Shown here piece after piece: positions 1 to 5,366 of a stretch of DNA of 9,198 nt. Numbering within the stretch: position 1 is the stretch's first letter; each line of letters opens with the position of its first letter. The position numbers were made by a program, and so were the translations under genes. The stretch is from Weeksellaceae bacterium (GTDB lineage Bacteria > Bacteroidota > Bacteroidia > Flavobacteriales > Weeksellaceae), in assembly GCA_022701475.1 (NCBI GenBank), contig JAKOOI010000528.1, forward strand, positions 1 to 9,198. Reading direction: 5' to 3'. The notes beneath the pieces are model-generated. The model searched no databases. It was not told the DNA's origin and saw nothing but the letters and a program-made list of their open reading frames with translations.

Positions 1-123
1 CCTTTATTAATGATCAGCCGGTTTGCCTCCAAAGCGTGGAGCTATTGAACGATAACAGGAAATCCGGTCCGGATGATTCTTTGCCGGGAATATAAGGGCA
101 GCCCTCCGCTGCACTGCATGCAG

Positions 124-564
124 CTACCAGATTTCTTCGATATGATGGCTGACGGTGTTGACGAAACATGTCTGCCCCTTTCCCAGTCCGGCCATGGCTT
201 TTACCAGCGGCGATTCCGGCGAGACCGTCATGATTTTGCGGTTATCCGATACCACTTCCCCCACGGAAGCGGAAATATAAAAGAGGCCCTTATCCGTTTT
301 TACCAATGCTCCGCTCTGCACCTTCGCAGAAGATTCCGCTGTTATTTTCTGAACGGCCGTCTGCTGGGCAGCGGCTTCATTCAGCTGGCGCTGCAGGTTA
401 TTGATTTCCTGCTGCAGCATTTCCCGTCCGGTCTCATATTTATCGCCCATCGAGCTTTTGGTATCGTTGCTGGAAGCCCGGGTGGAAGCAATAAGTTCTT
501 CAAATTTCAGCATTTTCTCAGCGATCCGTTTTTTAACGGTTTCCAGTATTTTTGATTTATCCAT
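124..564 (-). CDS. GreA-like coiled-coil protein (146 aa)
   Basis: The protein has the two-part plan of GreA-type transcript-cleavage and elongation factors. An N-terminal helical hairpin (about residues 1-80, Gln/Glu/Lys rich, little Pro) is followed by a small C-terminal beta domain (about 84-140). The C-terminal segment SPESPLVKAMAGLGKGQ (115-131) resembles the GreA/GreB FKBP-like end, where an SPLxxALxGxxxGD pattern is usual. Between the two helices lies MGDKYETGRE (39-48), with acidic D41 and E44, comparable to the acidic hairpin tip that GreA inserts into the RNA polymerase secondary channel. By recall, flavobacterial homologues of this size are often labelled 3-oxoacyl-ACP synthase; nothing here supports that, since no thiolase-fold or active-site Cys motif is present. 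Start is ATG, 23 nt downstream of a promoter core; stop is TAG. It appears monocistronic. GreA-like fold likely; function inferred. Confidence 0.72.
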   Translation of the reverse strand: MDKSKILETVKKRIAEKMLKFEELIASTRASSNDTKSSMGDKYETGREMLQQEINNLQRQLNEAAAQQTAVQKITAESSAKVQSGALVKTDKGLFYISASVGEVVSDNRKIMTVSPESPLVKAMAGLGKGQTCFVNTVSHHIEEIW

Positions 565-586
565 CTTCAGATTGCATATAAAGTTT

Positions 587-594
587 CAAATGTA
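587..594 (-). promoter_or_regulatory. Promoter -7 element of the GreA-like gene
   Basis: On the minus strand this reads TACATTTG, an exact match to the Bacteroidota -7 consensus TAnnTTTG. It lies 23 nt upstream of the ATG. No clear TTTG -33 element is found 17-23 nt further upstream, so the call rests on the -7 element and its position. Confidence 0.5.
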
Positions 595-775
595 TTAAGT
601 AGCTGACAGCAGTTAGCTTTCTGCTATTTAAAATCAGAATTTTAAAATTCAAAAACGTATTATTAAATTATTTCCAGTATCTAAATAAATTTAACCTGCC
701 GGTGCATATTCCGGGAAAAGCATGGTTTCTAAGTAAGGCCGGTCCGATCCTGTTGAGTATGCGTCCGATATAATA

Positions 776-798
776 CAGATCAGATCAGATCAGATCAG
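776..798. repeat. CAGAT microsatellite, 4.6 copies
   Basis: Four full copies of CAGAT followed by CAG, with a degenerate continuation (GATGGATCAG) to about 808. It contains overlapping GATC sites. It is intergenic, about 210 bp upstream of the GreA-like ATG, so length changes would not shift a reading frame. Confidence 0.85.
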
Positions 799-830
799 GA
801 TGGATCAGAACCTGTTGGTAATAATGTTGG

Positions 831-850
831 ATTGAATTCACATTGAATTC
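831..850. repeat. Direct repeat ATTGAATTC x2
   Basis: Two 9-bp copies (831-839 and 842-850) are separated by AC, giving an 11-bp period. It lies 3' of the alpha-amylase gene. It may be a chance duplication; no function is assigned. Confidence 0.6.
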
Positions 851-887
851 CCTTCACCACTGAGCAACAGGCATCCCTGAATACAGA

Positions 888-910
888 ATCCCTGCACGGA
901 ATGCAGGGAT
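888..910 (-). terminator. Stem-loop after the GH13 gene
   Basis: ATCCCTGCA (888-896) pairs perfectly with TGCAGGGAT (902-910) around a 5-nt loop, beginning 24 nt beyond the amylase stop codon. No T-run follows on the minus strand, so it is either a weak terminator or a hairpin that protects the mRNA 3' end. The position directly behind a stop codon is the main support. Confidence 0.45.
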
Positions 911-934
911 CCGGATATGGTGGATTTATTACCT

Positions 935-2284
935 CTATTTTTCAAACACCGCGTAATCGGTAACCCTGAAATTGAAGTTTTTCCCCTGGCTGAAATCCCT
1001 TTTGGTTTTCTCGAATACGTTCCGGAAAGAGCCGGACACCCGGTCGTCCTCAATATCAAAGTTTACCGCCTCTTTGGACATATTCAAAACAACAAGAATT
1101 TCCCGGTCTCCGTTTTTCCTCAGATATGCCAGGACCTTGTCATTGGCCGTAGTGTTCAGGAAACTGGTCGTCACCGCCGGATCTCCGCCCCTCAGTGCCG
1201 GATGGGATGCTTTCAGGCTGAAAAGGGTCTTGTAAAAGTCGGCCATCCGATAATTCCCGTTCCATCGGATCGGATCTTTTTCAAAGAATTCCAGCCTTCT
1301 CATGTTCGGAAGCTCCTGCCCGGAATACAGCAGCGGAATCCCGTTCCAGGTAGCGGAGAAAACAGCCATCGGCTTGGTGATGTCTCCGTACTTTTCATAT
1401 TCGGTACCGTTCCATGAATTTTCGTCGTGGTTGGAGGTGAACCAGGCCCTCATCGAAGCATCGCCGATATTGGAATACTGTACCAGCAGGTCCTTCAGCT
1501 CCTGAAGGGGCTGGTTTTTCTTGTAGTAGTCTTCGGATTTGTGCATCCATTTCCACGAGTAGCTGGCATCGAAAACCTTTCCGTATTCGGGATTCTCGAG
1601 TTCGTCATACTCCCCGATCCAGAACAGCGGCCTGATCTTCTCCACTTCCGGCCTTGCCTGCTGCCAGAAATCCACTTCCACCCATGAAGCGAGGTCGCAC
1701 CGGAAGCCGTCGATCCCGGTTTCGCGGATCCAGAATTTCATGGCATCGATCATCGCCAGTCGCATTTCCGGGTTCTTATAATCAAGTTCTATGATGTCAT
1801 CCATTCCTGAAGCCACATGGAATTTCCCGTCCGGATCCTTCAGGTAAAACTCAGGGTGGGTCTTGGTCCAGACATGGTCCCAGCCGGTATGGTTGGCCAC
1901 CCAGTCGATGATGACCTTAAAACCCAGCCGGTGCGCTTCGTTTACCATATGTTTAAAATCGTCCATGGTTCCGAATTCAGGATTGATGGAAGTGTAATCC
2001 GCCGCCGCATACTGGCTTCCAAGGCTCCCCTTCTTGTTCTGCTGTGCGATGGGCGTCACAGGCATAAACCACAGGGTTTTCACCCCCATGGATTTCAGCC
2101 GCGGCATCTCTTTTTCAAAAGCCCTGAAGGTTCCTTCCGGCGTATACTGTCTTACGTTAACTTCATAAATATTGGTGGTCTGTTTCCAGTTTTTCGGCAA
2201 ATCTGTCATAGTGGTGGTTGTATTTTGAGAGGTACAAGAGGCTAAGCCCAATGCCAGTACCGTTATGAGCATTACTCTTTTCAT
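935..2284 (-). CDS. GH13 alpha-amylase family lipoprotein (449 aa)
   Basis: Glycoside hydrolase of family GH13, expected to cleave alpha-glucosidic bonds in starch or maltodextrin-like glucans outside the inner membrane. All four conserved regions are present: DWVANH (127-132), GFRCD (193-197) with nucleophile D197, GEY (224-226) with general acid E225, and NHD (285-287) with D287. The TIM barrel runs from about residue 36 to 360 and is followed by a short beta domain. The N terminus is a lipoprotein signal, with lipobox LASC and acylated C17. No acidic surface-export signal directly follows the Cys, so periplasmic anchoring is at least as likely as surface display. The start is the ATG just before the signal sequence; the open frame extends to 2590, but that part reads through the 73-bp repeats and is not protein. 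Stop is TAG. No SusC/SusD partner or sugar regulator lies nearby, so this is a stand-alone gene. The GH13 subfamily and exact substrate cannot be read from the motifs. Confidence 0.9.
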   Translation of the reverse strand: MKRVMLITVLALGLASCTSQNTTTTMTDLPKNWKQTTNIYEVNVRQYTPEGTFRAFEKEMPRLKSMGVKTLWFMPVTPIAQQNKKGSLGSQYAAADYTSINPEFGTMDDFKHMVNEAHRLGFKVIIDWVANHTGWDHVWTKTHPEFYLKDPDGKFHVASGMDDIIELDYKNPEMRLAMIDAMKFWIRETGIDGFRCDLASWVEVDFWQQARPEVEKIRPLFWIGEYDELENPEYGKVFDASYSWKWMHKSEDYYKKNQPLQELKDLLVQYSNIGDASMRAWFTSNHDENSWNGTEYEKYGDITKPMAVFSATWNGIPLLYSGQELPNMRRLEFFEKDPIRWNGNYRMADFYKTLFSLKASHPALRGGDPAVTTSFLNTTANDKVLAYLRKNGDREILVVLNMSKEAVNFDIEDDRVSGSFRNVFEKTKRDFSQGKNFNFRVTDYAVFEK

Positions 2285-2298
2285 TACTACGCTTTTGG

Positions 2299-2306
2299 CA
2301 AAAATA
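2299..2306 (-). promoter_or_regulatory. Promoter -7 element of the GH13 gene
   Basis: On the minus strand this reads TATTTTTG, fitting TAnnTTTG, 15 nt upstream of the ATG. It implies a very short leader. No good -33 TTTG is visible. It lies between the repeat array and the coding start. Confidence 0.42.
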
Positions 2307-2359
2307 GGGATTGTGATCGGAAAACGGGAAAATGGGGAAGGAAAATTTGTTAAAATATG

Positions 2360-2629
2360 GCGCAAGTGAGGACACTTGCGACCAGCATCGTCTGATGATG
2401 TTGTATAGTGTAATGTAATGTGCAAGTGTGGAGCGCAAGTGTGGACACTTTCGACCAGCATCGTCTGATGATGTTGCATAGGACGATATAATGTGCAAGT
2501 GTTGAGCGCAAGTGTGGACACTTGCGCGCAGCCTTGTCTGATGATGTTGCATAGTGTAATGTAATGTGCAAGTGTGGACACTTGCACCAAGCTTTGTCTG
2601 AAGATGTTGCACAGGACAGATAGTGTAAC
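2360..2629. repeat. 73-bp-period tandem array with palindromic heads
   Basis: Four units start at 2360, 2433, 2506 and 2566; the spacings are 73, 73 and 60. Each begins with a hairpin of the form (G)YGCAAGTG ... CACTTGCR. Units 3 and 4 have perfect 10-bp arms around GG (2506-2527 and 2566-2587). Unit 1 has 8-bp arms around AGGA and unit 2 has one mismatch. A conserved core TCTGATGATGTTGCA (TCTGAAGATGTTGCA in unit 4) follows each hairpin. Units 1 and 3 share the tail TAGTGTAATGTAATG, while units 2 and 4 share AGGAC..GATA, giving an A-B-A-B order. Within units, GCAAGTGTGG is also duplicated 13 bp apart (2421/2434). The last unit decays before the terminator at 2638. Reading frames across it (peptides such as KCPHLRSTLAHYI) are repeat artefacts. 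Confidence 0.9.
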
Positions 2630-2637
2630 GGATCACG

Positions 2638-2664
2638 AAAAAGCCCCGGATTTTCATCCGGGGC
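2638..2664 (-). terminator. Rho-independent terminator of the pRiA4b ORF-3-like gene
   Basis: On the minus strand a 9-bp GC-rich stem (GCCCCGGAT with ATCCGGGGC) closes a GAAA tetraloop and is followed by five Ts. It begins 26 nt after the stop codon of the gene at 2690-3286. It is the strongest intrinsic terminator in the window, and it separates that gene from the repeat array and the amylase gene. Confidence 0.9.
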
Positions 2665-2689
2665 CATATATCTTTTTTCTGAGGTCTGA

Positions 2690-3286
2690 TTATCTTTCGT
2701 CGTCGTTATCGTCTTCATCATCGAAAACATCATCGTCGTAGTCTTCTTCTTCATCGTCGAAATTATCATCATCTTCATCGGCAAAGTTGTTGCTTCCTGC
2801 AAAATCGTCGTCGAAGCTGAAATCGTCGTCCATCAGCGGCATGGCAGATTTTTTCCTGGATCCGCCGGCGGTTCCGCTTTTGCTCGGTGCCTTTAAAGGA
2901 ACATTTCCGAAACGGTATACGGTAATCGGGTAATTCACGCCTTTTGTTTCCTCAATCACTTCCACCACTTCACAGAAGAATTCCCAGAGATCGAGGAGCC
3001 CGTACTGGAACTGGGCCTTGTTATCGCGGTTCTCAAAAGCCTCGTCTATGTATACATCAGACATAATTTCGCCGTCTCCGTCATCGCTCATGTCTTCCAG
3101 CGGAACGCTTTTTATAATCGTTCCGTCTTCTTCCAGCAGATTAAATGTGGAAAGCTCTTCTCCCTGCAGGCTGAACGCACTTTTAATCCCTAAATGTAAG
3201 TTCCATAGCGTCTGTTTCCCTTTAACTTCGATATCCCGGAAAATATCTTCTTTTGCATCTAATATTACGCGGATTTTGTAAACCAT
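2690..3286 (-). CDS. pRiA4b ORF-3-like protein with acidic tail (198 aa)
   Basis: Residues 1-127 look like the plasmid pRiA4b ORF-3 / IS1096 TnpR passenger fold: a start MVYKIRVILD, then WNLHLGIKSAF (28-38), an extended SDVYIDEAF segment (76-84) and YGLLDLWEF (95-103). The biochemical role of this family is unknown to me. Despite the family names, no transposase, inverted repeat or plasmid gene is near, so this appears to be a resident chromosomal gene. After a basic, Ser/Gly-rich linker (about 132-150, including SRKK), the last 47 residues form an almost purely acidic tail: about 28 Asp/Glu, punctuated by Phe, Tyr and Asn. In the DNA this appears as imperfect GAT/GAC/GAA triplet repeats. Start is ATG, downstream of a good promoter; the gene ends at a strong terminator, so it is monocistronic. 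No signal peptide is visible, so it should be cytoplasmic. Confidence 0.75.
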   Translation of the reverse strand: MVYKIRVILDAKEDIFRDIEVKGKQTLWNLHLGIKSAFSLQGEELSTFNLLEEDGTIIKSVPLEDMSDDGDGEIMSDVYIDEAFENRDNKAQFQYGLLDLWEFFCEVVEVIEETKGVNYPITVYRFGNVPLKAPSKSGTAGGSRKKSAMPLMDDDFSFDDDFAGSNNFADEDDDNFDDEEEDYDDDVFDDEDDNDDER

Positions 3287-3335
3287 CAGTTTTAAATTAC
3301 TTTTTTGCCTTTATTATTATGATAAATCTCTGATG

Positions 3336-3364
3336 CAAATATAAAATAAATGAAATGTGACAAA
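3336..3364 (-). promoter_or_regulatory. Promoter of the pRiA4b ORF-3-like gene
   Basis: On the minus strand, TTTG (3364-3361), a 17-nt spacer and TATATTTG (3343-3336) match the Bacteroidota -33 / -7 consensus. The leader to the ATG at 3286 would be about 45 nt. It lies between the kinase stop and this gene, so the gene can be transcribed apart from the two-component operon. Confidence 0.7.
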
Positions 3365-3400
3365 AAAATATTTATTGATTTTTTAAAACATTTTTTTTCC

Positions 3401-4447
3401 TTACATTTTGCCGGAGCTATTTGCTTTTTCGAGCATGAAACTGAACTTTGTACCTTCCAGGTAAACGCTTTCTGCCGTAATGTTTTCATCATGGGCTTCC
3501 AGGATATGCTTTACGATAGCCAGGCCAAGTCCGGAACCGCCTTCCCTTCTGCTGCGGCTGGTTTCCACCCGGTAAAACCGTTCGAAAATCCTCGGCAGGC
3601 TTTCGGATTTTATGCCCATCCCGTTATCAATGACTTCAATAAGCACTTTGTTCTTGAGGATGCTGGTCTTCACCACTACCCTTGCTTCCTGGCGGTTGGC
3701 GTAATGGATGGCATTGGAGATGAGGTTGATGAATACCTGCGAGATCTTCTGCTTGTCGGCTTCCACGAAAATCTGGGGATGGAGGGTCTGGATCTGCAGG
3801 GTGGCGTTGTGCTTTTCCGCCTCCAGGTCGAGGAGGTCGAAAATTTCCTTGATCAGCAGGTTGACATCGAATTTTGAGACGGTGAGGTTGATTTCGCCGG
3901 CTTCCAGCCTGTTGATCATATCGAGGTCGGTAACGATGGCAATGAGCCGCTCCACGGATTTGTCGATGCGCTCCAGGTATTTATCGCGGATCACCAGGTT
4001 GTCCACGCCGCCATCGCGGAGGGTTTCCACATATCCCTGAATGGAAAACAGCGGGGTTTTCAGCTCATGAGAAACATTCCCAATGTATTCTTTACGGTAG
4101 CTTTCCATTTCCTTCATCATGTCCAGTTCGGTAATCTGCTGCTGGTTGAAGTCGGAGAAGCGTTCCCCCAATTCCCTGATGGTAATGTTTTCATGATGGT
4201 CATGCACGATTTCCTGTGGCAGGATCTGGGAAAGCCCGCGTACCTGCTTCTTTCCGTAATAGGCAAAGAGCAGCTCCAGGACTACATAGTTGATCATAAA
4301 GATCAGGACCAGGCAGAGGAAAAGCCCGATGTTGAAGAAAGGGGTATCGTAGTAAAGGTCCTTCAGCCAGTCGAATGCAATGACGAGGAGGAACATCACC
4401 AGCGTCAGGAGACACGAGGCGACAAGGGTAAGCCTGTAAAATTTCAA
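3401..4447 (-). CDS. PhoR-type sensor histidine kinase (348 aa)
   Basis: Membrane kinase expected to phosphorylate the response regulator encoded just upstream. Two membrane segments (about 7-28 and 37-64) enclose a loop of only about 8 residues. A short HAMP-like linker (about 65-115, with ELGERFSDFN) leads to a HisKA domain with H-box NVSHELKTP, phospho-acceptor H127. The HATPase domain has an N-box (N241-N245), a DNGMGI motif (273-278), an F-box FERFYR (288-293) and a G-box GGSGLGLAI (303-311), so it looks catalytically complete. No PAS domain is seen. The near absence of a periplasmic loop argues against direct binding of an external ligand and fits PhoR-like kinases that take their signal through membrane partners. 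The only usual start codon in this frame is TTG at 4447, 50 nt after the regulator stop; the frame stays open upstream without an ATG, so the N terminus is uncertain. PhoR identity is inferred from architecture and pairing. Confidence 0.85.
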   Translation of the reverse strand: MKFYRLTLVASCLLTLVMFLLVIAFDWLKDLYYDTPFFNIGLFLCLVLIFMINYVVLELLFAYYGKKQVRGLSQILPQEIVHDHHENITIRELGERFSDFNQQQITELDMMKEMESYRKEYIGNVSHELKTPLFSIQGYVETLRDGGVDNLVIRDKYLERIDKSVERLIAIVTDLDMINRLEAGEINLTVSKFDVNLLIKEIFDLLDLEAEKHNATLQIQTLHPQIFVEADKQKISQVFINLISNAIHYANRQEARVVVKTSILKNKVLIEVIDNGMGIKSESLPRIFERFYRVETSRSRREGGSGLGLAIVKHILEAHDENITAESVYLEGTKFSFMLEKANSSGKM

Positions 4448-4497
4448 TTTTACACTGTTTTGGGGTTCGTAGTAAAGATAAGCAATGAAAACGGATA

Positions 4498-5175
4498 TTA
4501 CACGATCAGCTTGTACCCGATTCCTTTCAGCGTCTGGTTGGTATTGATGCCCAGTTTTTCCCTTAATCTCCGGATGTGCACATCGATGGTCCTTTCACCA
4601 ACAATCACGTCATTGCCCCATACCTTTTCGAGAATCTCTTCCCTCTTGAACACTTTTTCGGTATTGGAAGCCAGCAGGTACAGGAGATCGAATTCTTTCT
4701 TGGGAAGCAGGAACTGCTGTCCGCTCTTGGATACCCTGAAGTTGTCCTTATCGATTATCAGATCCCCGATTTCGATTAGCTTGGCATTGTCTGAAACCTG
4801 AGAAGTAAGCTGCAGCAGGGCATTGACCTTGGAGATGAGGATTTTCGGCTTGATGAGTTTGACGATATAATCGTTGGCTCCGGCCTGGAATCCGGCCAGC
4901 TGGGAAAATTCTTCGCTTCTGGCGGAAAGGAATACGATGAGGGTTTTCTGGAGTTCTTTGATCTTCCGGAGTTCCTGGCAGGTTTCGATGCCGTCTTTTT
5001 CCGGCATCATGACATCCAGCAGGATCAGATCGGGGATTATTTCCTTGGCTTTTTCAATCCCTTCGTTACCGTTGGTAGCCGTATAGATATCGTAGCCTTC
5101 CTTTTCCAGATTGTAGGACAGGATCTCTAAAATGTCGAGTTCATCGTCGATCAGGAGGATTTTCTTTTGGTTCAT
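4498..5175 (-). CDS. PhoB/OmpR-family response regulator (225 aa)
   Basis: Transcription factor with a receiver domain (about 3-120) and a winged-helix DNA-binding domain (about 128-223). Receiver residues seen are the acidic pair D10/D11, phospho-acceptor D54 in LLDVMMP, S84 in FLSAR and K106. The DNA-binding end carries RTIDVHIRRLREKLG (195-209) and a final GIGYKL, as in PhoB/OmpR proteins. One position is odd: after K106 the family has a near-invariant Pro (KP), but here codon 4855-4857 is CTC, Leu107. The ATG at 5175 is preferred over an in-frame TTG at 5181 because it gives the usual MNQKKILLIDDE start. It is the first gene of an operon with the kinase, divergent from the receptor gene. 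PhoB-type is the closest match by recall of Bacteroides and flavobacterial relatives; the phosphate role is not proven. Confidence 0.9.
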   Translation of the reverse strand: MNQKKILLIDDELDILEILSYNLEKEGYDIYTATNGNEGIEKAKEIIPDLILLDVMMPEKDGIETCQELRKIKELQKTLIVFLSARSEEFSQLAGFQAGANDYIVKLIKPKILISKVNALLQLTSQVSDNAKLIEIGDLIIDKDNFRVSKSGQQFLLPKKEFDLLYLLASNTEKVFKREEILEKVWGNDVIVGERTIDVHIRRLREKLGINTNQTLKGIGYKLIV

Positions 5176-5192
5176 TTTCAATTTTTACGCGT

Positions 5193-5227
5193 CAAAGTTA
5201 ATCATATTTTAATCACAGTTTAACAAA
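5193..5227 (-). promoter_or_regulatory. Promoter of the response regulator-kinase operon
   Basis: On the minus strand, TTTG (5227-5224) and TAACTTTG (5200-5193) match the Bacteroidota -33 / -7 elements with a 23-nt spacer, at the long end of the accepted range. The -7 element ends 17 nt before the ATG. The TTAA triplet at 5198-5225 sits directly on this promoter, so self-regulation is plausible. Confidence 0.6.
5198..5225. promoter_or_regulatory. Candidate operator A: three TTAA direct repeats, 11-bp period
   Basis: TTAATC (5198), TTAATC (5209) and TTAACA (5220) lie exactly 11 bp apart, one helical turn, in the same orientation. OmpR/PhoB-family regulators bind tandem direct repeats with this period, and B. 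subtilis PhoP is known to use TTAACA-like boxes at 11 bp. A single further TTAACA is at 5249, out of phase. The set overlaps the regulator promoter. Binding by the adjacent regulator is inferred. Confidence 0.5.
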
Positions 5228-5268
5228 AGCGGGATCGTTCACATAAAGTTAACAATAATATCCTTTTC

Positions 5269-5296
5269 TTAATATTTAGTTAAGAAAAATTTAAAT
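5269..5296. promoter_or_regulatory. Candidate operator B: three TTAA direct repeats, 11-bp period
   Basis: TTAATA (5269), TTAAGA (5280) and TTAAAT (5291) are again spaced exactly 11 bp apart, upstream of the receptor gene and ending about 32 bp before its putative -7 element. The 3' halves of the boxes are less uniform than in operator A. The region is AT-rich, so some TTAA is expected by chance; the repeated exact period is the evidence. Confidence 0.42.
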
Positions 5297-5328
5297 TTCC
5301 CTAAACCATTTACCCGGCCGATCTTTCC

Positions 5329-5336
5329 TTCCTTTG
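5329..5336 (+). promoter_or_regulatory. Putative -7 element of the TonB receptor gene
   Basis: TTCCTTTG differs from TAnnTTTG at one position and lies 30 nt before the ATG. No -33 TTTG is found upstream at the usual distance. A missing -33 element with activator-type repeats nearby is what an activator-dependent promoter would look like. Confidence 0.4.
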
Positions 5337-5366
5337 CACCGAAAGAATATAGTAAGAAAAAGTAAA

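Larger units (their letters stand above)
565..934. other. 370-bp intergenic region with simple repeats
   Basis: No credible gene lies between the GreA-like start and the alpha-amylase stop. From the GreA-like side the region holds that gene's promoter, an AT-rich stretch (about 620-690), a CAGAT microsatellite (776-798), a duplicated ATTGAATTC (831-850) and a stem-loop just after the alpha-amylase stop (888-910). The short reading frame overlapping its right edge is an antisense shadow of the amylase gene. Confidence 0.6.

Noticed and set aside
1..123. A short gene at the left edge
   Set aside because: The minus-strand frame after the GreA-like stop (about 38 codons ending GGKPADH) has no ATG, and no recognisable product or clear terminator is seen.
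108..124. GCTGCA / TGCAGC stem as terminator of the GreA-like gene
   Set aside because: The stem is only 6 bp, overlaps the stop codon and has no T-run after it.
2285..2590. N-terminal extension of the alpha-amylase frame by about 102 residues
   Set aside because: It translates the 73-bp repeats into repeated peptides. The internal ATG at 2284 is followed at once by a classic lipoprotein signal and sits behind a -7 element.
2360..2629. CRISPR array
   Set aside because: The segments between the palindromes are themselves repeated rather than unique spacers, the period is 60-73 bp with only four units, and no cas gene is present.
2350..2802. Minus-strand reading frames crossing the repeat array and the acidic-tail gene
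   Set aside because: They arise from stop-free repeat sequence and the GAT/GAC triplets read in another frame, and they cross a strong terminator.
2690..3286. Insertion sequence or plasmid remnant suggested by the family name
   Set aside because: There are no terminal inverted repeats, target duplication, transposase or replication gene around it; it has an ordinary promoter and terminator.
5176..5181. TTG start two codons upstream for the response regulator
   Set aside because: The ATG at 5175 is the usual start for this family; nothing favours the TTG.
5334..5366. TTG start 11 codons upstream for the TonB receptor
   Set aside because: It overlaps the putative -7 element and would put a charged extension before the signal peptide. 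ATG at 5367 gives a normal signal sequence.
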